From Cokeromyces recurvatus (Eukaryota; Mucoromycota; Mucoromycetes; Mucorales; Mucoraceae): 64,000 bases of DNA. The DNA lies in the NCBI RefSeq assembly GCF_025118155.1, contig NW_026251387.1, positions 124,001-188,000 of the forward strand, read 5' to 3'. A program made the position numbers and the translations under genes. Below are positions 24,073-34,839 of this stretch, piece by piece. The notes under the pieces are model-generated. The model made no database searches, was not told where the DNA came from, and worked only from the letters and a program-made list of their open reading frames with translations. Each line of letters starts with the position of its first letter. Position 1 is the stretch's first letter.

Positions 24073-24441
24073 TGATGAATTGAAAAAAGAAGTAGAAAGA
24101 GTTCAAGACAACATTTGTCTGCTAACTAGAAAATATACTTAGTGTAAAACATGTCACATTGTAATGAAAGTTATGACGTGAAGTCTTGTTATTATAGTTG
24201 AAGGGAATATATCTTTTGATTATTTAAATTCATTTTTATAACTGAGCAGAATTACTTCAGCTATCATTTAAACAATGAAGGCCTTGTTGGTTAAGTAAAA
24301 GTTATACACATATGAATTTTGTCTTCGACACTTAGATCATGAAGTACTAGAATCATACGAGCACTATAGAGGCTGGCTGTTTTTTAGGGTTACAACCCTT
24401 AAATCAAGACAAAAAAAAAATCTTTAAATTTGTTCAGTATA

Positions 24442-24612
24442 GTCCCACATTCGCGTTCGTGTTCCATATTCTCTTATGTGTTCCATTTTCACACTGATTT
24501 CCCATTTTTATACTGGTGTCCCATATTCCCTTCTGTGTACTATTTTCGTACCAATGTCCCATTTTCATATTGGCGTCCTAATTTTGCAACCCTGTCCCAA
24601 TTTATTTTGGAA
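24442..24612. repeat. 19-bp-period tandem array (nine units)
   Basis: Nine consecutive units, each exactly 19 bp, start at 24442, 24461, 24480, 24499, 24518, 24537, 24556, 24575 and 24594. The rough consensus is GTCCCATTTTCNTANTGGT. Individual units differ by several bases but the period never slips. The array leads directly into the right terminal inverted repeat of the inner element, just upstream (5') of its Fanzor gene. It accounts for a spurious 68-codon plus-strand frame. Confidence 0.85.
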
Positions 24613-24658
24613 ATGACCAAAAAAAATTTTTATTGACCCAACCTAGTTTCTTCGACTG
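24517..24658 (-). repeat. right inverted repeat of the inner element
   Basis: The terminal core 24590-24658 pairs with 21084-21152. The inner part overlaps the last units of the 19-bp array and pairs with 21153-21190. It is followed by the TA target duplication at 24659-24660. Confidence 0.8.
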
Positions 24659-24894
24659 TAAGTGAATGTAACTTTTAAAGTTTGAAAATGGTGTCAAGAC
24701 TGACTAATAAACATTGACATCAAAAGTATGCGCTATTATATTCATCATTTCTTCCTCAAAAAAAAAAAAAAAAAATATGTTTAAATACAACAAATTCAAG
24801 ATATCCTTAAAAGAGTTTCGTGTATAAACAAATAGAAATACAAGAACAAAGTAAGATACAATTCTATTAAGGTTTAAGAACAATAGTTTGACAC

Positions 24895-25690
24895 TTACCA
24901 TTAATACATAGTAGCTGAATTCAAATGTAAAGACTGCAATAACGTTAGACATCATATAAAGAGAAGCAGTAAATATGAATAATATCAACCTAAAGCAGTA
25001 CAAGGTAAAGTATATGCATTCATACATAGAATTTTCTTCAAAGCGAAACACCTTCCAAGCGATTGTTTAGTTTAAAAAAACTGGAGCAACTTTTCAACAC
25101 GATATCATATAACCTATGAGATGCTTCCAGAAATAAAAGGGTATAGTCATTGCATAACTACTGCTTGTGTAGAAATGGCCATGATCTACGCAAAATAATA
25201 TCGCCGAGTGTTTCGAGACAAGACTGAAATCATATATTTTGCACAATGTTGCGGAAAAAAAAAGTTTGAAAAAGGTACATAGTTTGTTTATTAAATATTA
25301 TGTTGAATGTTTCTTTAAAATCTATATGATAATAGCCAGATAAAGGTATACTCAAAAAAAGATGACTCATATGTACTGTTACCAGAGTATTTGTGGAAGT
25401 ACATTACCTATATGGCCAGATATGTCTTCCTAATATGTACAATAATAAGAAATCGGTAATTGATAACAATTGTAAAAAATTAGCAAACATAAACATGCCT
25501 AAACCAGTTACACTTCAAAGTTTTTCAAAGTCTTCAGGAGCCTACATACCTATGTTAACCTACATTCTGCAAAAATATGAACAGTAACACCAACAGACAT
25601 CATTAAAAGACCGAGACAAAGGCGTAAACCAAAATTTTCCTCAAGTACTCTTGCTGCTTTTGCTGGTAGAACATTACCAAGCGCCTATGA
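24895..25690 (-). pseudogene. stray exon-like fragments of an unknown membrane protein
   Basis: Two minus-strand segments look like exons with splice sites. Near 25685-25568, after a CATAG acceptor, the frame reads ALGNVLPAKAARVLEENFG and then LRLCLGLLMMSVGVTVHIFA, with GTAGGT behind it. Near 24990-24895, after a CTTTAG acceptor, it reads LILFIFTASLYMMSNVIAVF plus TFEFSYYVLM, followed by a consensus GTAAGT. Both are hydrophobic and helix-like. They interleave with plus-strand Fanzor blocks, so this cannot be an intact gene. I do not recognise the family. Possibly host gene pieces caught in the element. Confidence 0.4.
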
Positions 25691-26440
25691 AAAAAAAATT
25701 AGAAATGTACACTCAAATCTTTGATTTCAAAAGGCTCAAAATAAATAGGTGTGTAGTTATTATCATATAGCTTCCTTGTATATATATATTACTCATTTTT
25801 TAACCAACGCTTTTTAATGTATACTTACTATAGTATAGAAACTTTACGGGATCCAGCTAAGAAGAAAAAGGTTGTAGTTGTTTTTTTAAAAAAAAAATAT
25901 TATCCCAACCGATGGTCTTACCGCTGATGTTGTTCTTATTAAAAGTACAAAGACAAATAATGATGTTTCTTTTGATTGCTACGAGCAAGGTTTTGATATT
26001 TTATTGTTCAGGCGATGTTATAACACAAGTAAAGAGTTCAGCGATATTTATTTCTTTTTGCTATAGACCCAAATCGAGGGCAGGTGTTTGCTGTTCCCCA
26101 TGGTCATGATGAAAGTTACCATCAGATTAAAAGATGCTCTACCAAAGAATACTATACTTATACAGGCAGTAGAAGACATGAGAAAAGAGAAAGAAAAAGA
26201 ACGTCTGATGAAAATATGCATAAAGTACTTTTAACCACCCCCCGCCCACAAAAAAACCGCCTATACATCAACATATCTACAGTATGTAACATATATCTTG
26301 CTACATCTACAAAGAATGTTATTATACAACGTCCAGTCAACAGCTGAATCTCACTTTCATTTGTACCAGAGTGTGAAAAGAGCAAGACAAGAAATGTTCA
26401 ACCTTTTGGTGAACGGTGGTAAGAAATACAATCAATCAAT

Positions 26441-26477
<37 letters not shown>

Positions 26478-27135
26478 CAAAGAACAGAAAGAAAAATGAA
26501 ACGAAGAAAAAAAGAAAAAAAAACAAGATGCACAACAGGATATTATAAATGAAGAGATGCAGCAAACCACAAGGTTAGTGCTAATAAAACAATAGAATAA
26601 TTACCATATTAATGCATTGTTTATATAGAAGAAAAGACAAGTCCTAGAGATCAGAAAAATTTTCATTATCAAAAAGAGAGTTTACCCATGATTTTTTTTT
26701 TTTTTTTTTTTTTTTGGTAATGGAATGTTCGGTAAGGACACACATATAAATTTCGTGGACTCTGAGTTGGTCTGACTGGAGTACGTTGGAATCAACTTAA
26801 ATGCAGGCAAATATCTGGTAATTTTACTACTTGCTTATGTAGATGAATACAGTACTTTGAAGGTAAAAAAAAAATATATTAGGATACTTTAATTTTTAAT
26901 TTTTACAACTAAGTATCATAATATTGCTAGTATTAGACGTGTCACTCATATAAGCAAATGTCTTTCACTGAAGCTATTGTCGAGTTACACAGTGTCCTCG
27001 TTTGCACACGTTGTGGAATGATGTGGCAGCGTGATGCCAACACATAAAAAAAAAAACATCTTTGAGATTTCTCAAAAACATGCTCGGTGGTTGTGGTCGT
27101 CCCCGAGAATTTACAAGATGCAAGTAAATTTTTAA
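25081..27135 (+). pseudogene. decayed Fanzor, copy 2
   Basis: Recognisable blocks in order are GYSHCITTACVEMAMIYAK (about 25140), PKPVTLQSFSKSSGAYIPML (about 25500), DGLTADVVLIKSTKTNND (about 25915), IDPNRGQVFAVPHGHDES with RCSTKEYYTYTGSRR (catalytic Asp, about 26065-26175), HFHLYQSVKRARQEM and NGGKKYN (about 26360-26430), FGNGMFGKD (about 26715), VILLLAYVDEYSTLK (catalytic Glu, about 26830), and CTRCGMMWQRDAN (zinc ribbon and final Asp, about 27000). The last frame closes at 27135. Frameshifts, stops and an A30 run break the gene. It differs clearly in sequence from copy 1 and belongs to the outer element, whose right repeat begins 90 bp further on. Confidence 0.7.
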
Positions 27136-27223
27136 TTATATCGCCGTCCTGAATACGGTTTTCCCTTTTTTTTTTTTTCTTTTTTGGTAAGAATCCCAAA
27201 CATTAATCCTAACTCGTCTGAAA

Positions 27224-27377
27224 AAAACTAATTTTCCTTTTTCTGAATTTCCTTTTACGTTTCATCCAAAAAAGGTAAGCAAATCATCTGAAGTTGAATT
27301 TTGATTCATCCAAAAAAGGTAAGCAAATCATCTGATTTTTAATTTTGATTCATCCAAAAAAGAAATTAATAATTTCC
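27224..27377 (-). repeat. right terminal inverted repeat of the outer element with 44-bp duplication
   Basis: The reverse complement of the left repeat at 20354-20462, but longer. A 44-bp unit starting TCATCCAAAAAAGGTAAGCA occurs twice in tandem (27262-27305 and 27306-27349), with the beginning of a third. Confidence 0.75.
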
Positions 27378-27423
27378 GCACATATTGTATTGTGTCCAAG
27401 TCAGATTAGAATAAGAAATTAAA

Positions 27424-27481
27424 AAACAAAAAAAAAAACAAAAAAAAAAACAAAAAAAAACAAAAAAAAACAAAAAACAAA
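27424..27481. repeat. A(8-10)C minisatellite
   Basis: Several units of eight to ten A followed by one C just outside the outer element. Confidence 0.75.
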
Positions 27482-28036
27482 AACCTTTTGATAGTGAAAA
27501 GGTAAGGAAGGGAAAAGAGCTAGAGAACGTGTATCTTTAGATACAAAATAATTTGCTGTATTATTATTTGATTCAAGTTCATACTAAAAGGGCTAGTAAT
27601 CCTTTTTTTTTTACACTTTATTCAGAAAAGAAAATTAAATAAAAAATGATATGAAGTATGGACAGATAAAGGAGTTAAAATTGGTTTAAAGAGAGACAAT
27701 ATATATAACAGAACTCTTTAGTATAGGATAACCAATATAATATATACGTAGTATTACTTACATTGAATGTGATTAAGAGAGAAACATCAAAGTATAATAT
27801 TAGCGTCTGCTTTAATATTTTCTTTTTTTTTAGTCTAAGCATTTACCTGTGAGAGTGTATTATAATATGGACAAGTGATAGCTTGTCTATACATTGAAGT
27901 AAATATAATCCAATTCGATACAATGTAGAAATAAGGCTAAATTCGATAATCGGCAATTCTTTCTATACATATCTGTATATCTCTTTTGAGACATTTGTTT
28001 TTCTGTTCTCTCCGCCTAATTTTTTTTTTTGTTTTT

Positions 28037-28073
<37 letters not shown>

Positions 28074-28914
28074 CAGAAATAAAGATAATGAAATAGAGTA
28101 AAAAAAAAAAAAAAAAAAAAAATTAGCAAAAATGAGAGATGCTAATCTGTTTATTCTATGAGTAAGCGTATATGTATTTATCTGATAACCTATGCTTTGA
28201 TCTAAAGAAGATCAAGATATTTGCTCGTTAAATTTAAGAAAGAAGTGAACTAATAAACATAAAATTCAACTAGACGGTATCACCTGTGAGAGTGTAGTTT
28301 GTTAATGAACAAAGTTCTGTGGAGAGGGGAATTAACTTTTTGGTAAGTTAAACACTTGTTCTCAGAAGTGTCATATTCTATTCACTCTATTATAAAGGTA
28401 AAATGAATGAATAACTTGAAAAGAAAAAAAAACATCAAGTCTTCCATAAATTAGTCATCTTTAGACCAAGTTGGAATATCATTAGTAAATCAAGACAAAT
28501 AGGAAGATAAAATAGTTTACTGTATATGCCTTATAGAAAAGAAAAATGAAGGGAGTTCAGCTTATATTATAATGTCTAGTTTTCAAGATATACTGTATTA
28601 TCAGATAGGTCAAGCTTTATAAACCAACAAGATTATTAAACTTTAGATATTTTGTTATAAATTAAAATAGATGTGCAATTATATTATTTTCTTAAAAACA
28701 CTGTGTTATATTAGGGAAAAATATACATTTAAGAGAGAGAAAAAAAAAAAAAAAAAAAAAAAGCATAAAGAAAATGATACAATAAATCAAGGTCAAGGCG
28801 GAGTGTAGTATGTAAGTCCTTTTATTTAGACTCTGTATTACCTTTATTTATTTATTTTTCTTTTATTTTATTTATTTTTTTTTTCTTCTTTTAACATCTC
28901 GGTTAATTATACAA
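27482..28914. other. spacer upstream of the ras gene
   Basis: AT-rich, no recognisable gene. Contains a T43 run (28031-28073), an A-run at 28101-28121 and two copies of CACCTGTGAGAGTGTA-like sequence (about 27845 and 28281), which may be remnants of a short dispersed repeat. The last ~200 bp are presumably the ras promoter and leader. Confidence 0.5.
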
Positions 28915-29832
28915 ATGTCAAAGGCTTCTTTTGTTCGTGAATATAAACTAGTTATGGTTGGTGGTGGTGGTAAATAGTTGTGTCTTCTTTTTTTTTTCTT
29001 TTTAAAAAAAAAGAAAGAAAAAAAAATTAATCAATCTTTATATTGTCATTTTTTAAATTAGGTGTTGGTAAATCAGCTTTGACTATACAATTCATTCAAT
29101 CACATTTCGTTGATGAATATGATCCAACCATTGAAGGTAACTAATAGTATTAGTAATGAAAAAAATTGAATGATTATTTTTATACATATCCTTTTATGTA
29201 TATAATTACAGATTCATATCGTAAACAATGTGTTATTGACTCAGAAACCGCTTTACTTGATGTACTTGATACAGCTGGTCAAGAAGAATACAGGTACAAC
29301 AACAAAATAAAAAATAAAAAATAAAAAAAAAAAAAATAAAAAAATAAAAAATAAAATAAAAAATAAAAAATAAAAAATTAAATAAATAAAATAAAATTAA
29401 ATACTAAAGCACAAAAAATGACTACTCTATAATAGTGCAATGAGAGAACAATACATGAGAAATGGAGAAGGATTTCTATTAGTCTATTCAATTACTTCTC
29501 GTATGTCTTTTGAAGAAATTACAACATTTTATCAACAAATATGCCGTGTAAAGGATCGTGATTATTTTCCTATGGTTTTGATTGGTAATAAATGTGATTT
29601 AGAGACAGATAGACAAGTATCAAGTCAAGAAGGTAGAGATTTAGCAAAGAACTTTGGATGCCATTTTATAGAAACTTCAGCAAAGCAAAGAATCCATGTT
29701 GATGAGGCTTTCTTTGAAGTTGTGCGTGATATCCGTAAATATAACAAGGAACAAGAGACACGGGGGCATGACCAATTTGGTATTCAAGATGCTCCTGATG
29801 TTGTTTCTGACAAATGCTGTATCTTGATGTAA
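28915..29832 (+). CDS. ras: Ras small GTPase
   Basis: Four exons: 28915-28969, 29062-29136, 29212-29293 and 29436-29832, giving 202 aa. All G motifs are present: P-loop GGGGVGKS (residues 16-23), effector [28 protein letters not shown] and ETSAK. The C-terminus KCCILM has a CAAX box (CILM) that predicts farnesylation, with a preceding Cys available for palmitoylation. The P-loop has Gly where mammalian Ras has Ala (GAGGVGKS). This also occurs in fungal Ras proteins I recall and is not an activating change at the Gly12 position. Family role: plasma-membrane switch controlling growth and morphology. Intron 3 holds an (AAAAT)n-like tract. Confidence 0.97.
29299..29397. repeat. AAAAT/AAAT-rich tract in ras intron 3
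   Basis: About 100 bp of A-runs broken by single T bases, filling most of the intron between 29293 and 29436. Confidence 0.7.
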
Positions 29833-30202
29833 TTTTATACTTATTTATTATTTATATACTAATCTCTCTCTATCTCATTTTTTCTTTTTTTTTTTTTACT
29901 AAATGATAATGAATGTACACACTCTATAAATATATACAATATTACTTTCATTTTTGGGTGTTATACATGTGTTATATAATTTATATATTTCTTTAATAAC
30001 GCTATAAACTATAGAACAGTCTGTACATGTATATATTTATTTGTATACCGCATATTTATAGTTTATCTGAATAAGGGCAAATCTTTTTTTTTTTTTTTAT
30101 ATTATTTTTACATGTAATAATGTAAGCATCAATAGCTTCTTCTTTTTTATTATAATTGTGGTACAAATTTCATATATATTTTTGTACACATAATAAAATG
30201 AA
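29833..30202. other. convergent 3' spacer, ras and C2-domain gene
   Basis: AT-rich with T runs at 29886-29898 and 30085-30098. It holds the two 3' UTRs. No gene is seen. Confidence 0.6.
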
Positions 30203-31836
30203 TTATTTCCATTCACTATCTTTCTTCTTGTGGTGCTTTTCCTTTCTTTCTTTACGTTTATCGTCATCAGAATCGGATGAAGAGTCAGAGCTACTGCTGC
30301 TGCTGCTGCTACTGTCATTCTTGTGTTTTTTATGTTTCTTTTCTTTCTTGTCACGTTTCTCTTTCTTGTCACATTTTTCTTTCTTTTCATGATGATGATC
30401 TTCTTTTTTATCATTATGTTCTTTCTTTTCAAAATGATGTTGTTGAGGAGGAGGCTGAGGGTATTGTTTTTGTGGCTGTGGTTGTGGTTGTGGTTTTTGT
30501 GGTTGTTGTTGTTGTTGTTGCTGTTGTTGTTGTTGTGGCTGTTGATTATGAATGGTATAAGGCTGTTGCTTATTAGACTCAGGTTGAAGGAAACCAGAAG
30601 GAGGGACAAAAGGTTTTTCTTGTTTCTTGTACTTTTCTTCATCTTCTTTACTATCAAAGTGATCTTTAAGTTCATGTGCACCCCAAGCAGTAAGACCTAC
30701 AGCTGCAAGGCCGGCTAAGGCGCCACCACCATATTTCTATGTAATGTAATGTAATATCAAAATAGAGAATGAATGAATATATAAAGATCACAAAGAATAG
30801 TAATATGTAATATACAACTTACAGCCCAACTGGGTAGCTTGCCTCTAGCCTTAGCTTCCTCAAATTCACCTTTAGACATTTTTTCTGGATTAACAACACC
30901 ATCTTCATTCATTAAAGGTGTAGAAGGACTAGTAGGCATACGATGGCTGCTCTCATTTCCAGGATAAGGAACTGCAGCAGGGGGTGTGAAAGGAGGTGGA
31001 CTACCTGCACCATAATTATGAGGAATAGGGTTAGCAGGACCCAAAGAAGCAAATGAACCCTGACGACTACTATTATTATCATCAGAAGAGGATGGATGAT
31101 GAGAAGCCTTTTGTTGATAAGGTACTTGTTGTCCGCCCAAATTCATGTCACCGAATGATGAGGTAACAGAGCCAATTGAGTTAGTACCCTAACCATAATA
31201 ATAGTTATACATGTATACACTCTATAAATAAATAATTTGTATAGAATCTACTTACAGAGAACATAAGATTTAATTTAAGCTCACCAAAGGCTTGACCAGA
31301 GGAAATGGAATTTAACTGAACCCAACGTTGCTCTTTACCTTGCTCAAAGGTTTCTTTCAAAGAAACTTTAGCAGTAGCAATAATACCACCTCGATTGGAA
31401 TTTTCATTAACCAACTCCAAATTCAAAATATTTTTTCCTTCAGGAACATGACTGTAAATAAATAAATAAATAAATAAGTAAATAATATAATTATCTTTCA
31501 TTCCTTTCACGCTTTTATCTTACCAAGTTAAAGGGCTATTCCAATAAGGCTGGGGACCATTTTCGGAACGAGTTCTATGTTTCTCATTTTCTTCAATATA
31601 GCATCCAACAAAGAAACTAGCATCTATAAAAAATAAAATAGGATTAAACATAAAAAAAAAAGAAAATAATTAATTCATTATTTTATTATTACCATCAAAA
31701 CCAGAAGGGATTCCACGAAGCGTTTCTAAATAATAACATAGATAAATAAGTACTCCTAAAAGGAAAAAGAACGAAAGAATATAAAAATATATTTTTGTTG
31801 TTTACCGGGAGTTACAATTAATTTTCCAATAGCCAT
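30203..31836 (-). CDS. C2-domain protein with Gln/Lys/Ser-rich tail
   Basis: Six exons in order: 31836-31806, 31725-31693, 31623-31524, 31451-31256, 31188-30823 and 30736-30203, giving 419 aa. Residues 1-120 form a C2-type beta sandwich: MAIGKLIVTPG at the start, SFFVGCYI, PYWNSPLT, ILNLELVNEN, FGELKLNLMF. The middle is Pro/Ser/Asn-rich. A short segment around residue 243 (KYGGGALAGLAALGLTAWGA) is Gly/Ala-rich and could insert in a membrane or mediate oligomerisation. The C-terminus is low-complexity: a Gln/Pro stretch, then KKE/HH repeats and a polyserine-Asp run before SEWK. The acidic loop residues for Ca2+ binding are not obvious, so lipid or Ca2+ binding is unproven. Fungal members are mostly uncharacterised. 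Confidence 0.82.
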
Positions 31837-32876
31837 TTGTATGTTTATAAAATAAAAAAAAAAAAGAAAAAAAAAAAAGAAAAGTAAAAGTAAAAGTAAA
31901 AAATAAATGAATAAATAATATTTATAATAATAACAGCAACAGAAGAAGGATAGGCTAAGTTGATTATGTCGGGAAAAGAATTTTTTTTTCTTTCTTTCTT
32001 TCTTCTTTCATTTCGTACTACTTACTCTAATTGCCAAGATTAATGTTATTATATAATAAGCTCTCCTTGACGCTGTTACTACTGTGTGAATAATATTTTT
32101 TTTTTCGGCAAGTTTCATAATGATTATGCAAAATTGAAGCTAAAAATAATATATTTATAGTTTGCACTATTATAATAATAACCTTTTTTGATAATAATAT
32201 TCATACACAAATTCATGTATTATTATGATATCTTTTCTTTTCTTTTCTTTTTTGTTTTACTGTATTATTAACAACAAAGAGTTATTATATTATAAATACA
32301 CGCATATAAACTACTACACAAAAGTTATAATTTATAATATACGACTGTGGTGTATTTAGCATGATTAGCTTGTTGTCTTCGGAATATCCTCCGTTTTTAT
32401 AACACCAGTAGTAATGAATCATCATAGCTTAAAACAATGCTACTCAACATTTGTTGGCGCATTGAATTTCCGAAGAAAATCGCCAAATCTCGGCTACTAC
32501 CAAGTAATGTAATCATTATCCTCTTTATAATGTCCGACTACAATAACGTAATAGTGCATATCTACATAACGTTATCCACATTAATAAGGAATAGTTTCAA
32601 CAATTATGCTACTGCTACTGCTGCTGCGAATGTCAAAATTCAATATGCAGAGATTCAAAATCCAGCTTTTTCCTTCATAAGAATGAGTTTGTCGAAAAAT
32701 AAAAAAATAAAAAACAAGCAGAGTTCTATAAAGTAGATTGTTCACGTAGTATAGGTTATGTAAAGATGAATGCAAATGAATTATAACTTTATCAAGAAAG
32801 TAAACTCTGTTAAACCATCTCTAAGGATTACTTTTTTTTTTTGATAAATTTTTTCAGGTACTCTATAAAAGATAAC

Positions 32877-32931
<55 letters not shown>

Positions 32932-34839
32932 AATAATAGCTCCAGTTATTTTCATCATAACAAAGTCAATAGAGACAGGACATCATTTATTGCATTTTAC
33001 AGCAGGCCATTCATTCTATACTTAGTTTTATTCATGGTTATTGCTACTAGAGTATTTTCGAGTATAAATTATAGAAATATGGCTGGTTATTCAATTACTA
33101 CTACATAGTGGTTCACTATAATCTATGTTTTGCAGTAACAGTCACAACAGCCCATTAGGGAGACAAGATTGTTTGCATGAATGTTGACTAATTCGGAGAT
33201 AACAATGGCAGTCTCTGTTTGTTGTCAAGACCATATCACTTATTTTGAAAAAAAAAAATAAAAAAAAAAGTAGAGCAATACCCTTATTTACAATAGATTT
33301 TTTTTAAAAAAAATAACGCGTAAATCAAAGAATCGACTAGATTTACTGTAATAGTTGTGTTATATTTTCTATATGAATCAATTGTGTATAAAGATAAGAA
33401 ATGATCTATCTTTATAGGATCCGTTATTATTATTAGCATAAAAAATCTTTATAAATGCCATCATGACGTGTCAAGGTAATAAAGCAGTATAAAACAAAAT
33501 ACAACGAATATCTGTTATAATCTTCTTCTTTAGATTATATGCATGTGTATTAGAGAAGAAATATTATTCTTTTTTTTTCTTTTTTCTTTTTTTTTATTTA
33601 GTATATATGTAGAAATAATACTAAATATGATAACAATTAATATAAAAATACTCTTATATTACCTAATCTTAAAATTGAATCGTTTCAATTAACGTTTTTC
33701 TTTTCCTTTTCAGCTCTGTTGTTACAAGAGACATTGTTAATTATAAAAGGCTGCTGTTTGGATTTACACGTCCATATATTCTATGATCAAGTAATATACA
33801 AAAAAAGACTAAATCAGGAGAACATAATCCCGCTGAAAATGTCACCCATCAGTCAAACTCTGTAAAAGCATATTGAAACTAATACTAATATAAATAGGAA
33901 GATTAGAATAGTGATTATGAAGAATCCTATCAATGACAGTTATGACATATTAACTAAATTAAACTATTCAAGTCACTGCTCAGATGCATGTATCCAAGTA
34001 AGCAAATGATAATTATATTAGCAATCTATCAACTTGAGGAAATATTCCTATTTTGTTCTGCATTCTTTATGCTTTCTGGAATAGTGTTAAATCCCATTAA
34101 TAATGTATTTACTTTCTAGAGCTAATGACATTCAGTTACCACCGCTATAAATAATATAATTTTTAATCCCCACAAATTGAAAAAAAAAACTAACTATTTC
34201 TACAGTACAGCAATTAATATTAATTATTTCAAGTCTAGTATTTAAAACACTTGGTAAGCAAAATACTGCCTTGTTTATTGTTCCTTATAAATGTTTAAAT
34301 ATAAATACTATTAAATAAATAAATAAACAATTCACGGTCCATAATTGATTTTACAGTTCTATTTTATTTTATTTGGTTTTACTTTATTTTATTTGCCTTC
34401 ATCAAGATGAGCATTGACTTTAATTGTTATATATAAACTTAGACAATAGCTTCATAAATATTTACTTGCATTTAAAATAATTTGTTAAATAAACGCAGTT
34501 CATTCTTTTTACATTTGTCAATCGTTTAAACACAGCTGCTGTGTAATGCGTGACTATGTTTTAAACTCTGGTGGCTTTTTGCGTAAAGAAAGAAAGCGTG
34601 GTAGAAATGGTGTGATACTGAACGATATCCTTTTTTCCCGTTTTTTTTTTCGTCACTCATTTTATTTTATACATACATACATACATACATTTATATATAT
34701 ATATTTATATATAACAGTAGAAACACACACACACACACACATAAGTTTCCAACTGAAAGAGTTAATCGTCTATCAATTTCATTACTTGTGAGAGCACAAC
34801 ATCTTTTATTTTCTAAGAAAAAAAGACTAAATATTTATA
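31837..34839. other. 3-kb gene-poor spacer between the C2-domain gene and SIN3
   Basis: AT-rich, with short low-complexity frames only. Notable are an A49 run (32882-32930), T-rich blocks and a (CATA)n/(AC)n stretch just upstream of SIN3 (34670-34740). I looked for tRNA-like box A/box B pairs and saw none. Both neighbouring genes fire outward from this spacer, so it includes two promoters. Confidence 0.5.

Larger units (their letters stand above)
21084..24658. mobile_element. nested TA-flanked transposon carrying a minus-strand Fanzor relic
   Basis: The ends read CAGTCGAAGAAACTAGGTTG inward from 21084, with the exact reverse complement ending at 24658. Each end is flanked by TA (21082-21083 and 24659-24660). 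A TA duplication and CAGT termini are the hallmarks of Tc1/mariner-type insertion. The 3575-bp body carries one decayed Fanzor gene on the minus strand (24072-21256) and no recognisable DDE transposase. It was therefore probably mobilised in trans, or by an activity now lost. It lies inside the outer inverted-repeat element. Confidence 0.8.
20354..27377. mobile_element. large inverted-repeat element carrying a plus-strand Fanzor relic
   Basis: The ends are inverted copies of each other: GGAAATTATTAATTTCTTTT starts the left repeat at 20354, and its reverse complement ends the right repeat at 27377. Inside are the plus-strand Fanzor relic (25081-27135), the nested TA-flanked element (21084-24658) and stray exon-like fragments. 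No clear target-site duplication is visible next to the outer ends (left flank ...TAAATTT, right flank GCACAT...). Without the nested insertion the element would be about 3.4 kb, close in size to the inner one. It is decayed, with no intact transposase. Confidence 0.65.

Noticed and set aside
24442..24612. Possible CRISPR-like array
   Set aside because: Units abut with no spacers and lie within a transposon end in a eukaryote.
24430..24636. 68-codon plus-strand frame within the inner element
   Set aside because: It is generated by the 19-bp tandem array; three units make 57 bp, so the same 19-residue pattern repeats.
30156..30718. Plus-strand frames rich in Leu, Trp and Val
   Set aside because: They are antisense to the low-complexity tail of the C2-domain gene, whose six exons close in phase.
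32437..32736. 99-codon plus-strand frame in the spacer before SIN3
   Set aside because: No motif, AT-driven composition and ends in polylysine.
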